DNA of 64,000 bases from RHLJ01 sp965242845 (GTDB taxonomy: Bacteria; Bacteroidota; Rhodothermia; Balneolales; Balneolaceae), in assembly GCA_965242845.1 (NCBI GenBank), contig CBDETC010000003.1, forward strand, positions 1,674,001 through 1,738,000. Reading direction: 5' to 3'. A model generated the notes under the pieces. That model saw only the letters and a list, made by a program, of their open reading frames with translations. It was not told the DNA's origin and did not search any database. The position numbers were made by a program, and so were the translations under genes. Numbering within the stretch: the first letter of the stretch is position 1; the number at the start of each line of letters is the position of its first letter. Below are positions 24,203 through 35,111 of this stretch, in pieces.

Positions 24203-26089
24203 TTCTGAGCATACCACCAGAGGCGCATGGGGGATGAACTCATCCTAGAAGGCATTCATGGTTTCAGTGGTGTCCTGGGTCATTGTTGGATACGTGTTTA
24301 GACTGCATCGTTAAAAAAGCCCGAATGAGGAATGTAGAGTTTTTTGAATTTCCAAATAGCCTAATTACAGTAATCGCTGAACCATGTATAACGACAGGTG
24401 TTTAGCGCGCAAGAGAGGGGATATGTAGGCATGTATAGGGCCAAACCCTAAACCCCAAACTCCTCAACCCTTTACTGTGGGCTGCAGGACTGTCTGTGGT
24501 CTCTTTGGCAGGACTGGTCACCTTGCTCCAAGGTGGGAATGCAGGTTTATCTTTGTGGTCTAGAGGGTTTCACGGCTTAGGGTTTAGGGTCTAGCGGGTT
24601 TAGGATTGAGGGCTTAGGGTTTAGGGTTCAGGGTTGGGCTGGCAGCTACCCGGACCTCGAAAGTATGAAGAATCATGGCGTTCGGGACCATGTTCAGGGG
24701 TGTTGAGCTTCCATTTTCTTTTCCATTATCCCTAGAAAACCCCAATATATAACCCATTATAGTAGTTCCCTATATATCCCCTATATAACCCCAATATATA
24801 CCTATTTTTGGGGGGGTAAAGGTAGGGGTGCTTCAAGATCGGGGGCCCTTGGGTAGATTCGGAACTCATGGGGTTCCGCTTCAGGCCTGAAGGATTCTGT
24901 AGAGATAAGTGTGTCCAACTCCCAGCTTGTGTAGATTCCAACCTTGAACGTTTAGGGGTTTGGGGGTTTAGGGTTTAGGGTTAAGGGAGATTCTAACCTT
25001 AAACCCTAAACCCCAAGCCCAAGTTTCTGGGAAGATTCAGATTATTTCCATGTTGACATAAGAGGCGTGGTATATGCTGTAGGCTCTATAGAATTTGTTG
25101 TCATAAGTCAATCCAAGAAAATACTTAAGCAGTTTGTTATAGGTCTGGGGGGATTACAGTAGTAGTAGGGTAGGGCTTATGTGAGGATTTTAAACTTCAA
25201 GGTTTTGTGTTGTGACGTCAATGAACTTCAGCTGTGCGTTTTTGGATACATACAGAGCCCTTTCGAGAAAGGAGGGCCGTACAAAAAGATTCTTGAACGG
25301 GAGTCTGATAATTTTCCAGGCCATTGAAGTGCACTTGAGGGGTTTAGGGTTCGGTGTGAGGTCAAGTGTAAGGGTCTAGGGCTTGGGGCTTGAACGGCTC
25401 AACCCTGAAGCCTAAATCCTTGAACCCAAAATTCTGAAACGTAAATCCTACAAGGTGAAGGCTTTACGTCGCCGCGCATGTCTGAGGATGTAGTCCTTTC
25501 CCCCAAGTAATACCTCCCCTTATCATTGCACCATAATAGTATAGTACCATCACATATCGGGGGAGTATGTAATATGAGGGTAGTGGGGGCTTTCTTAGGA
25601 GGACTGGATTCTTGACAGATAAGGGGGTTGTGGTAACCCCAAGTAGATAAACATTTAGGTACTTGGACCCTTAGCCTTAAATAACCCTGAAAATTGAAAC
25701 GTAGGCCCTCCTTGAACCTTAGAAGGTAGAGGGTCATCGTACCCCTCCGAACCACTTGCCTTGAGTCCTGTGGCGGGGGCGAGAAGCACCGCTCGCGAAG
25801 CATAGCCATCGAAGCGCCGCTGTCTCAGGACCAAAGTTTCCTTCCTAGTTCGGATTCAGAAGGCCAATATTGCGCAGCTTTTATTTTTTGGGACAGGCTT
25901 TAAGGGTGTAGAGGTCAAGGAAACCAAGACATTACTGCGTCTGCTTACAAGCAAGGACAGTACCAGGAAGTTTTTGCCCAACACTTTCCCCAATTTATGA
26001 CCTAAATCTAGCTATTTGAAGGGTGTGCGTCGGTTCGCTTGCTGTGCGGGTGTAAAGACAGGGAATGTGGTTCCATGGCTTCCTGGTGC

Positions 26090-26685
26090 TAAGCTCTAAA
26101 CCCGAAACCTTAGACTCTAAAACCCTAAACCCTAAAACCCTAGAACCCCAAAACCCTAAAACCCTAAAACCCTGAAACCCTAAAACCCTAAAACCCTAAA
26201 AGCTCTAAAGCCCTAAAACCCTGAAACCCTAAAACCCAAAAACCCTAAAACCCTAAAACCCTAAGACCCTAACAACCCAAAAAAACCTAAAACACTAAGA
26301 CCCTAAAACCCTAAAACCCCAAAACCCTAAAACTCTAAAACCCCAAAACCCTAAAACCCTGAAACCCTCAAAACCCCAAAACCCTAAAACCCTAAAATCC
26401 TGAAACCCTAAAAACCCTAAAAACCCTACAACCCTAAGACCCTAAAACCCAAAAGCCCCAAAACCCTAAAACCCTAACAACACTAAAACCCTCAAACCCT
26501 AAAAACCCTACAACCCTAAAACCCTAAAACCCTGAAACCCTAAAACCCTAAAACCCTAAAACCCTAAAACCCTAAGACCCTAAAACCCTAAAACCCTAAA
26601 CCCTAAAACCCTAAAAACCCTAAAAACCCTGAAAACCTTAAAACCCTAAAACCCTAAAGCCCTAAAACCCTAAAACCCAAAAAAA
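26090..26685. repeat. CCCTAAAA 8-mer tandem array
   Basis: About 600 bp of nearly uninterrupted CCCTAAAA units with scattered variants (CCCCAAAA, CCCTGAAA, CCCTAAGA). The unit has one more A than the CCCTAAA motif that dominates the rest of the window. It is the longest telomere-like array here. It lies inside the sequence, not at an end, so it is an interstitial array. Confidence 0.9.
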
Positions 26686-27530
26686 GGGAAGCCATAGGTC
26701 CCACGGTGGTGCTGGTTGCGAAGGGGTCTTTGAAGACTATGAGCTCTGTGACGAGGCCAGGTCTTGAGATGTGCCTTAAAGGGGGTTCTATAGGGTTTAG
26801 GGTCTAGGGTTTAGGGATTAGATTTTAGGGTTTAGGGTCTACAGGGTTTAAGGTTAAAGATTTAGGGGTTTTGGATTTAACGTCTAAACTCCTTAAAGGG
26901 TTTATTCAGCAGATTATATAGGGGACTATTGTAGGGGTTAGTAAGGGGTATATAGGAGCTTAATGGATCTAGAAAGGACTCGTGTCCCTGAGTTCGTGGT
27001 ATCACGCAGGGCACCTTTGATTTTTCTGCCTATCCGTTCTGGGCGCAGCCATCTAGGAAAACTCTCATAGTTCTACAGTGGGTCGTATATCCTGGTTATT
27101 TTGGACTTTCAAAGAGGAACGCCAGCTTCGAGAAAGAGCGGCCGTGTCACAGAGTTTGCAAAGTGGAGCGATGTGCTTTCATATACTTCTGTTGTGTTCG
27201 CGTTGGGGTAGGTTGGCTATGTTGGCTTACAACAGCCGACGCACACAACCAATAGTGGTTTGACAGGCGTTTCGTCATGGGTTCTTGATTGGTTGTGCGG
27301 GCTCCGCGTTTTGCTTGGGCTAGGCATACCAGAGAGACGCTGTAACTTTTAGCTTCGACACTGCGCCCGGCCGGCCGGCCGGGTGAGAATAAGTGTGTCG
27401 GCCCGATGGCCAGAGTCATCACGTGTGGAGGACTCCCCGTCAGGCGTGTGCCTTCACCTCCCAGAGACTTGTGGTGGCTAGAACGGAATAAGGAGATACC
27501 ATCCCTGTAGAATCCCTACATAATGTATTC

Positions 27531-27620
27531 TAGTCCCCCTTAAGCAGATAGAACATGGCTTTGGGTATTTTGTAGTAGGATCCCCAGATACCCCATATTC
27601 TATCTACTTAAGAGGGACTA
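27531..27620. mobile_element. Family G palindromic element
   Basis: TAGTCCCCCTTAAGCAGATA mirrored by TATCTACTTAAGAGGGACTA. Confidence 0.75.
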
Positions 27621-28250
27621 TATATCAAAAAAATCCGGTATTCCCTACTAAGCCCCAGTAAGGAGAGCAGGTCGGAACCCCTCATCTTGAGAGTGTTCCT
27701 TGCGCGAAACTTCATGACGTTTTAGAGTACATGTTCCATACCTTAAAGCCCTAAATCCTAAACCGAAAATCAATGGCTGCATTTGGGTCGGTGTCAGTTG
27801 GGTTTTGGGTGCTGTTTTGCTTAGAGCCTCATAGTCTCCCAATACGGGAGCCCCTCATACGGAGTCCACTTGGGTCTTCCTTAAAACCATGAGACCCTAA
27901 GCACAAAGCCTTAAGCCCTTTAAATCCTACATGATCCCCCTAATACATGCGGTCATCAGTAGGATTAGTAGGTGAGAGCCGCCCCCTGCCCTCTCGCTAT
28001 CGTCACCCTTCTGTAAAAGGGACAGTCCCGTTTGTAGGTATCTTGTGGGTTTCCATGTTTGTTTGGGGTCGGGTAAATGCTAGACCCTAAGCCCTTAAAC
28101 CTTAAACCTAAATGCCAAAACCTGAACCCTAAACTATACAACCCCAAACGCTCCACACCCTATACTTTAGGTGGACCTCCCACCCAGCAATAGGAACTTG
28201 ACTGTTACAGGGTGGGGGTCCTCCTAACCCATTCTCATCAAACCTTACCC

Positions 28251-28352
28251 TAAGGGTCCGAGGACCCAAATAATAGGATTTTAGGGCCCAAATACTATAA
28301 TGTAAATGGTACTTGGGCCCTAAAACCCTATTACTTGGGTCCTTGGACCCCT
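28251..28352. mobile_element. Family F palindromic element
   Basis: TAAGGGTCCGAGGACCCAAA at the left, TTACTTGGGTCCTTGGACC at the right. Confidence 0.7.
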
Positions 28353-29059
28353 AAACCCTAAACCCTAAACCCTAAACCCTAAACCATGAAATCAAGGTTT
28401 GGGCTATGGACCCCTGGTCCGATTGCTCGGCTACGCGGGAACCCTCAGTGGATACCCGGGGACTAGGTAGGGCTTATAGGGCTCAGGGATTCATAGGGTT
28501 TAGAGTTCAGGGTGGAGGGTTCAGGGTTCAGGGTTTAGGGTTCAAGGTTTGGGGTTTAGGGAGTAGGGTTTAGGGTCTAGGGATTAGGGTTCGAAGTCTT
28601 CGGTGGTAAAAAGACAAGTGTGCTTCAATGGTTATGATGATGGACTCTCTGTGTCGTATCAGTTGTCACATTTTTTGTTCAGGGGCTTCAAGTTTTGTAC
28701 GGGAGTCAGTAAAAGGAGTATCCGGAATCGGGTTTTCTCACGAAAAGTCCAGATGCAGCACCAGAAGTCACTGAAATCCCTGAATCCTGACATACCTAAA
28801 CCGAAGAACTACACCCTAAACCCTAAATGCCAAACCCTGAGCCTTCAAGGGTTTAGGGCTTAGGGCTCAGGGTCCCTGCATCCTACATCCCCAGGCCGAT
28901 TCCTATTCCCTATGATAAGCATTACAGTTCTCTGGTGTTGGGGTCCGGCTGTTTCCCCAAACCCCAAACCCTGAACCTAAACCCTGAACATTAAGGTGCC
29001 AGGGCCACCATAAGCGAGCTCGCTCAATTGCGGTCGGCGGCTCAGAATTGCAGTGCCCA

Positions 29060-29164
29060 GAGGGTCCACATATACAACTATTAGGGAATCAGGCCCCCAA
29101 AATGCCATACTATAGAAGGAATTATGGGACCCAATTCCCTAATGGTTGTATATGTAGACCCTCT
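29060..29164. mobile_element. Palindromic element, single copy seen (family J)
   Basis: GAGGGTCCACATATACAACT is mirrored by GTTGTATATGTAGACCCTC, about 105 bp. Confidence 0.65.
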
Positions 29165-29943
29165 AGGGTGCTCAGGCTGAGCTTTGGTGTTATGGTTTAG
29201 GATCGAGGGTTATGGGCTTGAGGATTTGGATTTTTAGGATTTTGAGTATAAGCTTCTAGGATTTGGGGTTTAGGATTTACAGCTTAGGTTTTACGACTTG
29301 GGGTTTAGGATGTCGCATTTAGGATTTGAGGCCTCCCCGCTCCTTTACGGAGAGTGTAGCAAGGCCGCGACTGGTAAGTCGTGAGGAGCTTTGACTAACT
29401 GATGCCTTGATCAGGGCATGGGTTTCCCTACCAAGGCCCTGCTACCCACCATCCCCCTAAAGCCTCGCGGTTAAGGTTTAGGGTTTAGGGTTTAGGGTTT
29501 AGGGTCCTCAACTCTAAACCTCTATACTGCCCTCTTACAACCCCCCAAGTTCCCCCTTGCTGTAACTAGGGCTAAGCAAGTTCGACTAAAGGGGGACCTG
29601 GGGGGTGGTAAGGAAACCCATGAAGAGGGCAGGTACCGATTAAGGTACCACCGCTTGCATGAATTCTTTGTGATTTTTTTGTCATGAGAAGAAGCTGATT
29701 TCTGGCTTCTCCAGCATTCTGGTAGCCTAACGCAAGATCCGTTAACCGCAGCCCTAAACCAGAATTCCCTAACACCCAAACCCCCAAACCTACACCCTAA
29801 ACCCCTGATCCCCCCAAACCCCCAGACCCTTAGCTAAACAGCTTCCAACCTTAAAACCTAAACCCTAAACACTGCACCCTAAAGTGCAATAAGATCCTTA
29901 AGCCCAGTCATATCTGACCCCCACAAAACGTGGGGGCAGATTA

Positions 29944-30052
29944 CTGGGTTGCTGTTAAGGAACTTAATTTTAGTTACAAAAATGGGGAAGCCTTATTATT
30001 CACTATATAGCCATTATGGTAACTTAATTTAAGGGCCTTAACAGCAACCCAG
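29944..30052. mobile_element. Palindromic MITE-like element, family C
   Basis: Family C ends are CTGGGTTGCTGTTAAGGAAC and its mirror, followed inward by TTAATTTAAGTTACCAT. Other copies: 10294-10405, 36091-36235, a degraded one around 47215-47460 and part copies near 1680-1740 and 31740. Confidence 0.75.
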
Positions 30053-30153
30053 ATTAAGGTACGGTTTCGGAGCTTCCGTCGGTGACTGTGCAAGGTCTTG
30101 GGGTTTACCTAAACCCAGCCAACATGAAATTTAGGGTTCCTAGGTTTGTTATG

Positions 30154-30287
30154 GGTTCAAGTAGTACCACCCTCAATTCTACCCCCCCTAGGTTCCCCCC
30201 TTAATTAAGGTTATTTAGGGATAATTAAGCTTAATTAAGGGAGAAATCTAGGGGGAGGTAGTATAGAGGGGGGTACTACTTGAACCA
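30154..30287. mobile_element. Palindromic element, family L
   Basis: GGTTCAAGTAGTACCACCCT is mirrored by GGGGGTACTACTTGAACC, with an inner palindrome around AATTAAGCTTAATT. Weaker relatives are at about 3140-3265 and 29525-29610. Confidence 0.65.
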
Positions 30288-30512
30288 TCTTGAACCCACG
30301 AGTTTGGGGTTCATTCAAAAAAAAAGCGTAGCGTTCCACATTAGATTGTGGCAGGCTACATTGCTTTGATCGCCCAAGTGTAGGGGCTTCTCTGTTGGTG
30401 GTTGGTTGTTCGCGATGTATGCCGGCTGTAACCCTGTCTACGAGAAGCCCGCATGCTAATGAAATGATAGTCCCCATGAAGCCGAAGCTGAAACTCTGCT
30501 TAAGCCCTACAT

Positions 30513-30615
30513 ACTGTTGATGGAGGAAGTCTTGCACCACCTTAAGTCCCTAAAACGCTAGGAATTACAGTAGTTTAGGGGCCCTAGGTGGGGCAAGATT
30601 TCCTCCATCAACAGT
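30513..30615. mobile_element. Palindromic element, single copy seen (family K)
   Basis: TACTGTTGATGGAGGAAGTC is mirrored by GATTTCCTCCATCAACAGTA, about 103 bp. Confidence 0.65.
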
Positions 30616-30786
30616 AGTAGTTTCCATTTTATTTTTCATTATCTCAATATGACCTCAATATAACCCTTAAACCCTAAACCCTAAACCCCAACACTACCCT
30701 CAACCCCAAATCTTGAGCTGCAATGCCCCAGCCTCAGAGCTTCGGAACCAGAACTCCTACACCCTGTCCTTCGAAATTACAAATGG

Positions 30787-30890
30787 GTGGTTGTCAACAT
30801 TATGGTCCCTTTTTGGGTACCCTAAATATTAGGTGCCGTATTATAACAGGGATCCAAAAAGGCCCATAATTTTGACAACCACTCAAATGA
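30787..30890. mobile_element. Palindromic MITE-like element, family I
   Basis: GGTTGTCAACATTATGGTCC is mirrored by GGCCCATAATTTTGACAACC. Related copies are near 32829-32930 and 43670-43750. Confidence 0.65.
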
Positions 30891-31587
30891 GTTGAAGACC
30901 CTACTTCGTGGCGTGCATTGCTCAAGTTCCATATTTTTCGTGGATTAATCCTGCCTTTCGGTTCTGCGATCATGAAATGAAACGCGCGCAAGGCACTTCT
31001 AGATTGTTGGACTGGACTGCAGGAAACTGTTCCTGGCATGGTGCAAGATCATGAAAGGTTTTTGTTGATCGCGACCCTAACTTATGTACTGGAGGAGGGC
31101 TGATACATGTTTTTAACTAGGGTTTACAGGGAGGATCCCCCCATTCTCAGCTACTTCATGTGGATCTTCCGGTGGAAAACTTTCGAGGATCCTCGCGGAC
31201 CCGAACCCTAGCACGCGGATGGACTGGCCCGAAGGCCCAAAACCCCCTGAACCTTCTAGGGTTTAAGGTTTGGGGGTTTATGTTTGTTATGTTTTAGGGT
31301 TCCTAGATTACGCCCAGATGCTATGCGGAAACAGGAAAGCAAATACTGAATCTGCGCCCCTAAAGCCACATGTGAGCTATAGTCTAAACTGATCGTATCC
31401 CTCTTAATAACATCTATACTAGTCCCCTATAGAATCTCCAGTAAAAGGAGTTGACCCTAAACCCTAAACCCTACTAAACCTGAACCCGAAGCCCGAAACA
31501 GAAAAACCTTTACGGAGTTAAGACTGGCTCGTTTGGTTTCAGGGTCGCTGTTCAGGAAGTTGGGAGTTTCACAGAATTTGAGGTACC

Positions 31588-31672
31588 TTTTGGGGGGCCC
31601 TATAATAAGGAATATAGCATTCTAGGGTCTATATTGGGGTCCCCCTATTTTGGGAAATTACCATTTAAATCA
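31588..31672. mobile_element. Family E palindromic element, partial
   Basis: Interior CCTATAATAAGGAATATAG and right arm CTATTTTGGGAAATTACCA. Left arm lost. Confidence 0.55.
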
Positions 31673-33069
31673 TTAAGTTACCCTAAGATTTAGGGTTGAG
31701 TGAGGGTTTAGGGTATACAGTATACAAGGGGATTTCCTGACTATGGTGAATTTAAACAAGTGCCTTAACAACAGCCCAGGAAAGCCTAATCCTTAGATCC
31801 AAGAGGTTCGGAAGCAGCTGGGTGGAAAACCCTGCATTGGAAGCTTAGAGGACACCCAGCGCCTCGGCGAAGAGAGGTTATGGAAGCTAGTGTACTTGGA
31901 GGGTTTAGGTTTTAGGGATTTCTCCTCATTATTCATGATAAACCTAGGACGAGGTTCCTCTGAGCCCTCAAGTAGGATTTCATCAGGGGTAAGGGTGTAG
32001 GACATGCACAACGCCTGGGAAGTGTTGATACAGGGTCTATCAGGGATATTACAGGACTTGCTGGAGTTGATAGTAGGAATGAACGACGTGATAAGAACAC
32101 GGAAGCTGCCATGGAGTTAAGGGCTTAGGGTAACAGAAAGGGCAAACTATGAGATTAAGGCTCTGTGGCTTCTAGCGAATGGAAAAGAAAATGGAAACTA
32201 CAAGTATTACAAGTATTACCCTAGACTCTAAATCCTAAAGCCTGAAAGTTCTTATACTGGATAGACCGTTGAGTTCCTTAACAATTCTCCCTTATTGGTT
32301 TTACAGGGACCCATCTATACTAATATTTTCAAGGGTCTCTAAAGGCTAACGAAGACTACTGAGGATGGTCTATGGCTACTCAAGGCATGAGTTCCTGCAT
32401 TCCATATTGGCAACTAGCAAGGAGCGAGGCTTCTTTTCAACTTGGCTAAGGTTCTAGAGTTTAGGGTTAAGGGTCTAGGGTTCATAGGGTTTGTATAGTG
32501 TTGTTCCTACGGAAAGTTTAGGTGGGGTTTGTTACTACCAAAGCTATTAATTATTCTGTGCTTTTAGAGCATCTCTGTTGTGATTCTTACAAGGTACCTC
32601 GTACCATTATCAGTTCTTTCGCAGCTCAAACGGGTGGCGAAGGATATGTGATAATGGGGGGCGAGTTCATTCAGGTATGTAATTGCTTATTGAACCCTAA
32701 ACCCTAAACCCTTAAACCCGCAACCCTAAATTGAAAAGCAGCTTTCATGGCTTCAACAGGCAGAACTCTCTCACTTCCTCAGTCTCATTATGATCTGCTG
32801 GCACTAGTGCATCTACGTTGCAATAATGGGGGTAGTTCCCAAAATTAGAGTCCCCTATTGGCACCCCTAAATATTAGGTGCCATACTATAATATAAACCA
32901 AAAAAGGCGTATAATCTGAGAACAACCCACGGGATTTCCTTGCTGAACCTCTCATGAGCCCAAGTAGACTTGCCGCGTAGATGAGTTTCTGCGCCAAAAA
33001 GGCTTCCTGATGTTTGTTGGGGTTTAGGGTTTAGGGTTTAGGGTCATGTAAAGGCTGTATGACTTGGGT

Positions 33070-33170
33070 CATTCCCCCTTACAGTAACTGTCCTTGGAAA
33101 GGGCCATCTTAAAGGGACCATCATAGCTCCTACTACCCATTGTGGTAACATTTCCTGTACGGGGGAGTGG
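33070..33170. mobile_element. Family D palindromic element
   Basis: CATTCCCCCTTACAGTAACT at the left, TTTCCTGTACGGGGGAGTG at the right. Confidence 0.7.
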
Positions 33171-35111
33171 CCTCTTGTATGACATGCTGAACTTCGAGCC
33201 ATAAGAGAGGAATGGCTGGCATTACCCCTCGATATCCTTCTCTGCCTGGTATGCAATGAAGAATGACACATTGAAATGATTTCGTACTCCTAAGTGGCAT
33301 TCTCAATGCTGGTAAGTTATATGTAAGCACCCCGAAGTAGGGCTAATCAAAACCAGTATGAGAATCCTATCATGCTACACCCCTAAATAAACCATCCGTC
33401 TCAGGCCTTGCAATGAGCGCCTTAGTTGTGGAGTGATGGCTGTCGTTGCCTGAGCCAGGTCATTACGCCGATCTTTTCGGGCAATAGATGACACCCCGAA
33501 TCGGAGTTTAAGGTTTAGGATATAGGGTTTAGGGTGTAGTGTGTACACTCTACATGTCTACAAGCCAAATCAAGTAAGCTACATGGACCAGAGTAGAATT
33601 GGACGCCTTAGAGGGGGTTTTGGGGCAGTCCCCTGCGCAAAAACGTTCCGCGTGGGAGCCCCGATTCGTCCCCTCCTGTCTAGCACTAAACCCCCCAACC
33701 CCACCCCTTAAAAAACACAAAAAAAGTATTCACCCCAGTACATTATGGTATTGTAGTGGGGGGAATTGGAAGAAAAACCTTAAACCCTAAACTTGAAACC
33801 CTAAACCCTAAACTCTAAGCCCTAAACTTCAAACCCTAAACCCCTATGGAGGGAGCGTTAGGGCCCATGATGCAGGCTTATGGTTCTCACACTTGCACAA
33901 TCCCCCAAGGCCTAAGCCATGAAACCTCTGAGGACTGAACGCTAAACTCTGAAATCCTCAATCTTGAGATACATGGGGTTTCCCATGCTTAGGGGTACCT
34001 CTTTGGGCTCCCCATAGTATGGATCATAGGATTTTGGGGGGTCTATGTTGGGGTCAAACCTGCAATGTATAAGCCTTGCGCCTTGACCAGGGTTTAGGTT
34101 TTAGGGTTTAGGGTACTTGAAAGTGTATCCCCACATTTGCGAAACATCCTTAGCTGTACATCGCCCTGCAATCCTATGAGGCTATGAGCCCGGATTTTGT
34201 TTTAGGTGTTAAAAGTGCTTGAATTCTCAGGGTTTCCATGTCGTAGAGACCGTCAACGCAATCCATGGGTCATTCCGTGGCTGTTTTGACTTGACAGCTC
34301 TTGTCTTGAAGGCTCAATTTTGGGGGAGCCTATTGTTGTGGAAGCACCTTCTGGGGCGCTTTCGAGGTTGTAGCCGGAGCGTTTCGTGATATTTCCATCG
34401 TATTGGGTATTGTATATAACCCCAAACCCTAAACCCTAAACCCTAAGTATAGTAGAGGGTGACTGACTATCCCGAGGGATTTCAGCAACCATGGTAAGTT
34501 AGATCTCCTCAATTTCCCCGTTTCCCTGGCCGTATGCCCCCTGCGGTTTGAGCCCGGCCTAAACCCCTAAGGGCCCAAGGACTCAAATCATAAGGCTGTA
34601 GGGTTTTAGGGATTTAGGGTTTTGAGGCCCGAATACTATAACATTCATGGTATTTGGGCCCTCAAACGGCTTGCAGCCTCAGGGAACCCCAACTTCCCAG
34701 TAACACCCTAAAGCCTTATCCTCAGACCCTCATGGAGGCGCATGCCCACGAACCTGTTTCGGCAGCTGCTATTGCAGTCCCAGGCATAAGCCAGAGAAGT
34801 GTAGTTATGGACTTGTACTTCAGTATATTGGGCTTACAATAATGGAATATATTTGAAACTACTATAGTATATTGGGGTTTTAATGGGATAATATTGGGAT
34901 AATGGAAAATAACATGGAAACTACTATGTGAAGCTTGAGAATGAACACAGCCTGTCATAAGTTGGTTTTGAGGAGTATGCGCAGAAGTATGCCACATCTG
35001 CCAGAACATGTGGGACGTTGTCGCACACATCTTGCACGTTTAATCGGCCTCACTTGGTTTTCAGTGCTTTTGCCAGACCGGTTTGAAGTAATTCTATTGA
35101 ATTTTGCTGCC

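Larger units (their letters stand above)
17001..26080. other. Non-coding repeat mosaic
   Basis: No gene is supported. The longest open frame (17508-17921, minus) overlaps other open frames on both strands in a G/C-homopolymer-rich stretch and looks like chance. GCGAAAG-type words recur at about 19190-19320. There is a TA/CA microsatellite at about 21330-21400. Palindromic elements are dense between 20.3 and 24.2 kb. Confidence 0.55.
26690..34934. other. Non-coding repeat mosaic upstream of the oxygenase gene
   Basis: No gene is supported. The stretch holds palindromic elements (listed), telomere-like tracts (28340-28385, 29470-29505, 33020-33045, 34420-34445) and a GGCC run at about 27368-27382. 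Open frames at 27078-27422 and 30235-30540 have no recognisable domain. Confidence 0.55.

Noticed and set aside
26090..26685. CRISPR array or true telomere end
   Set aside because: There are no spacers between units, and unrelated sequence lies on both sides, so it is an interstitial tandem array.
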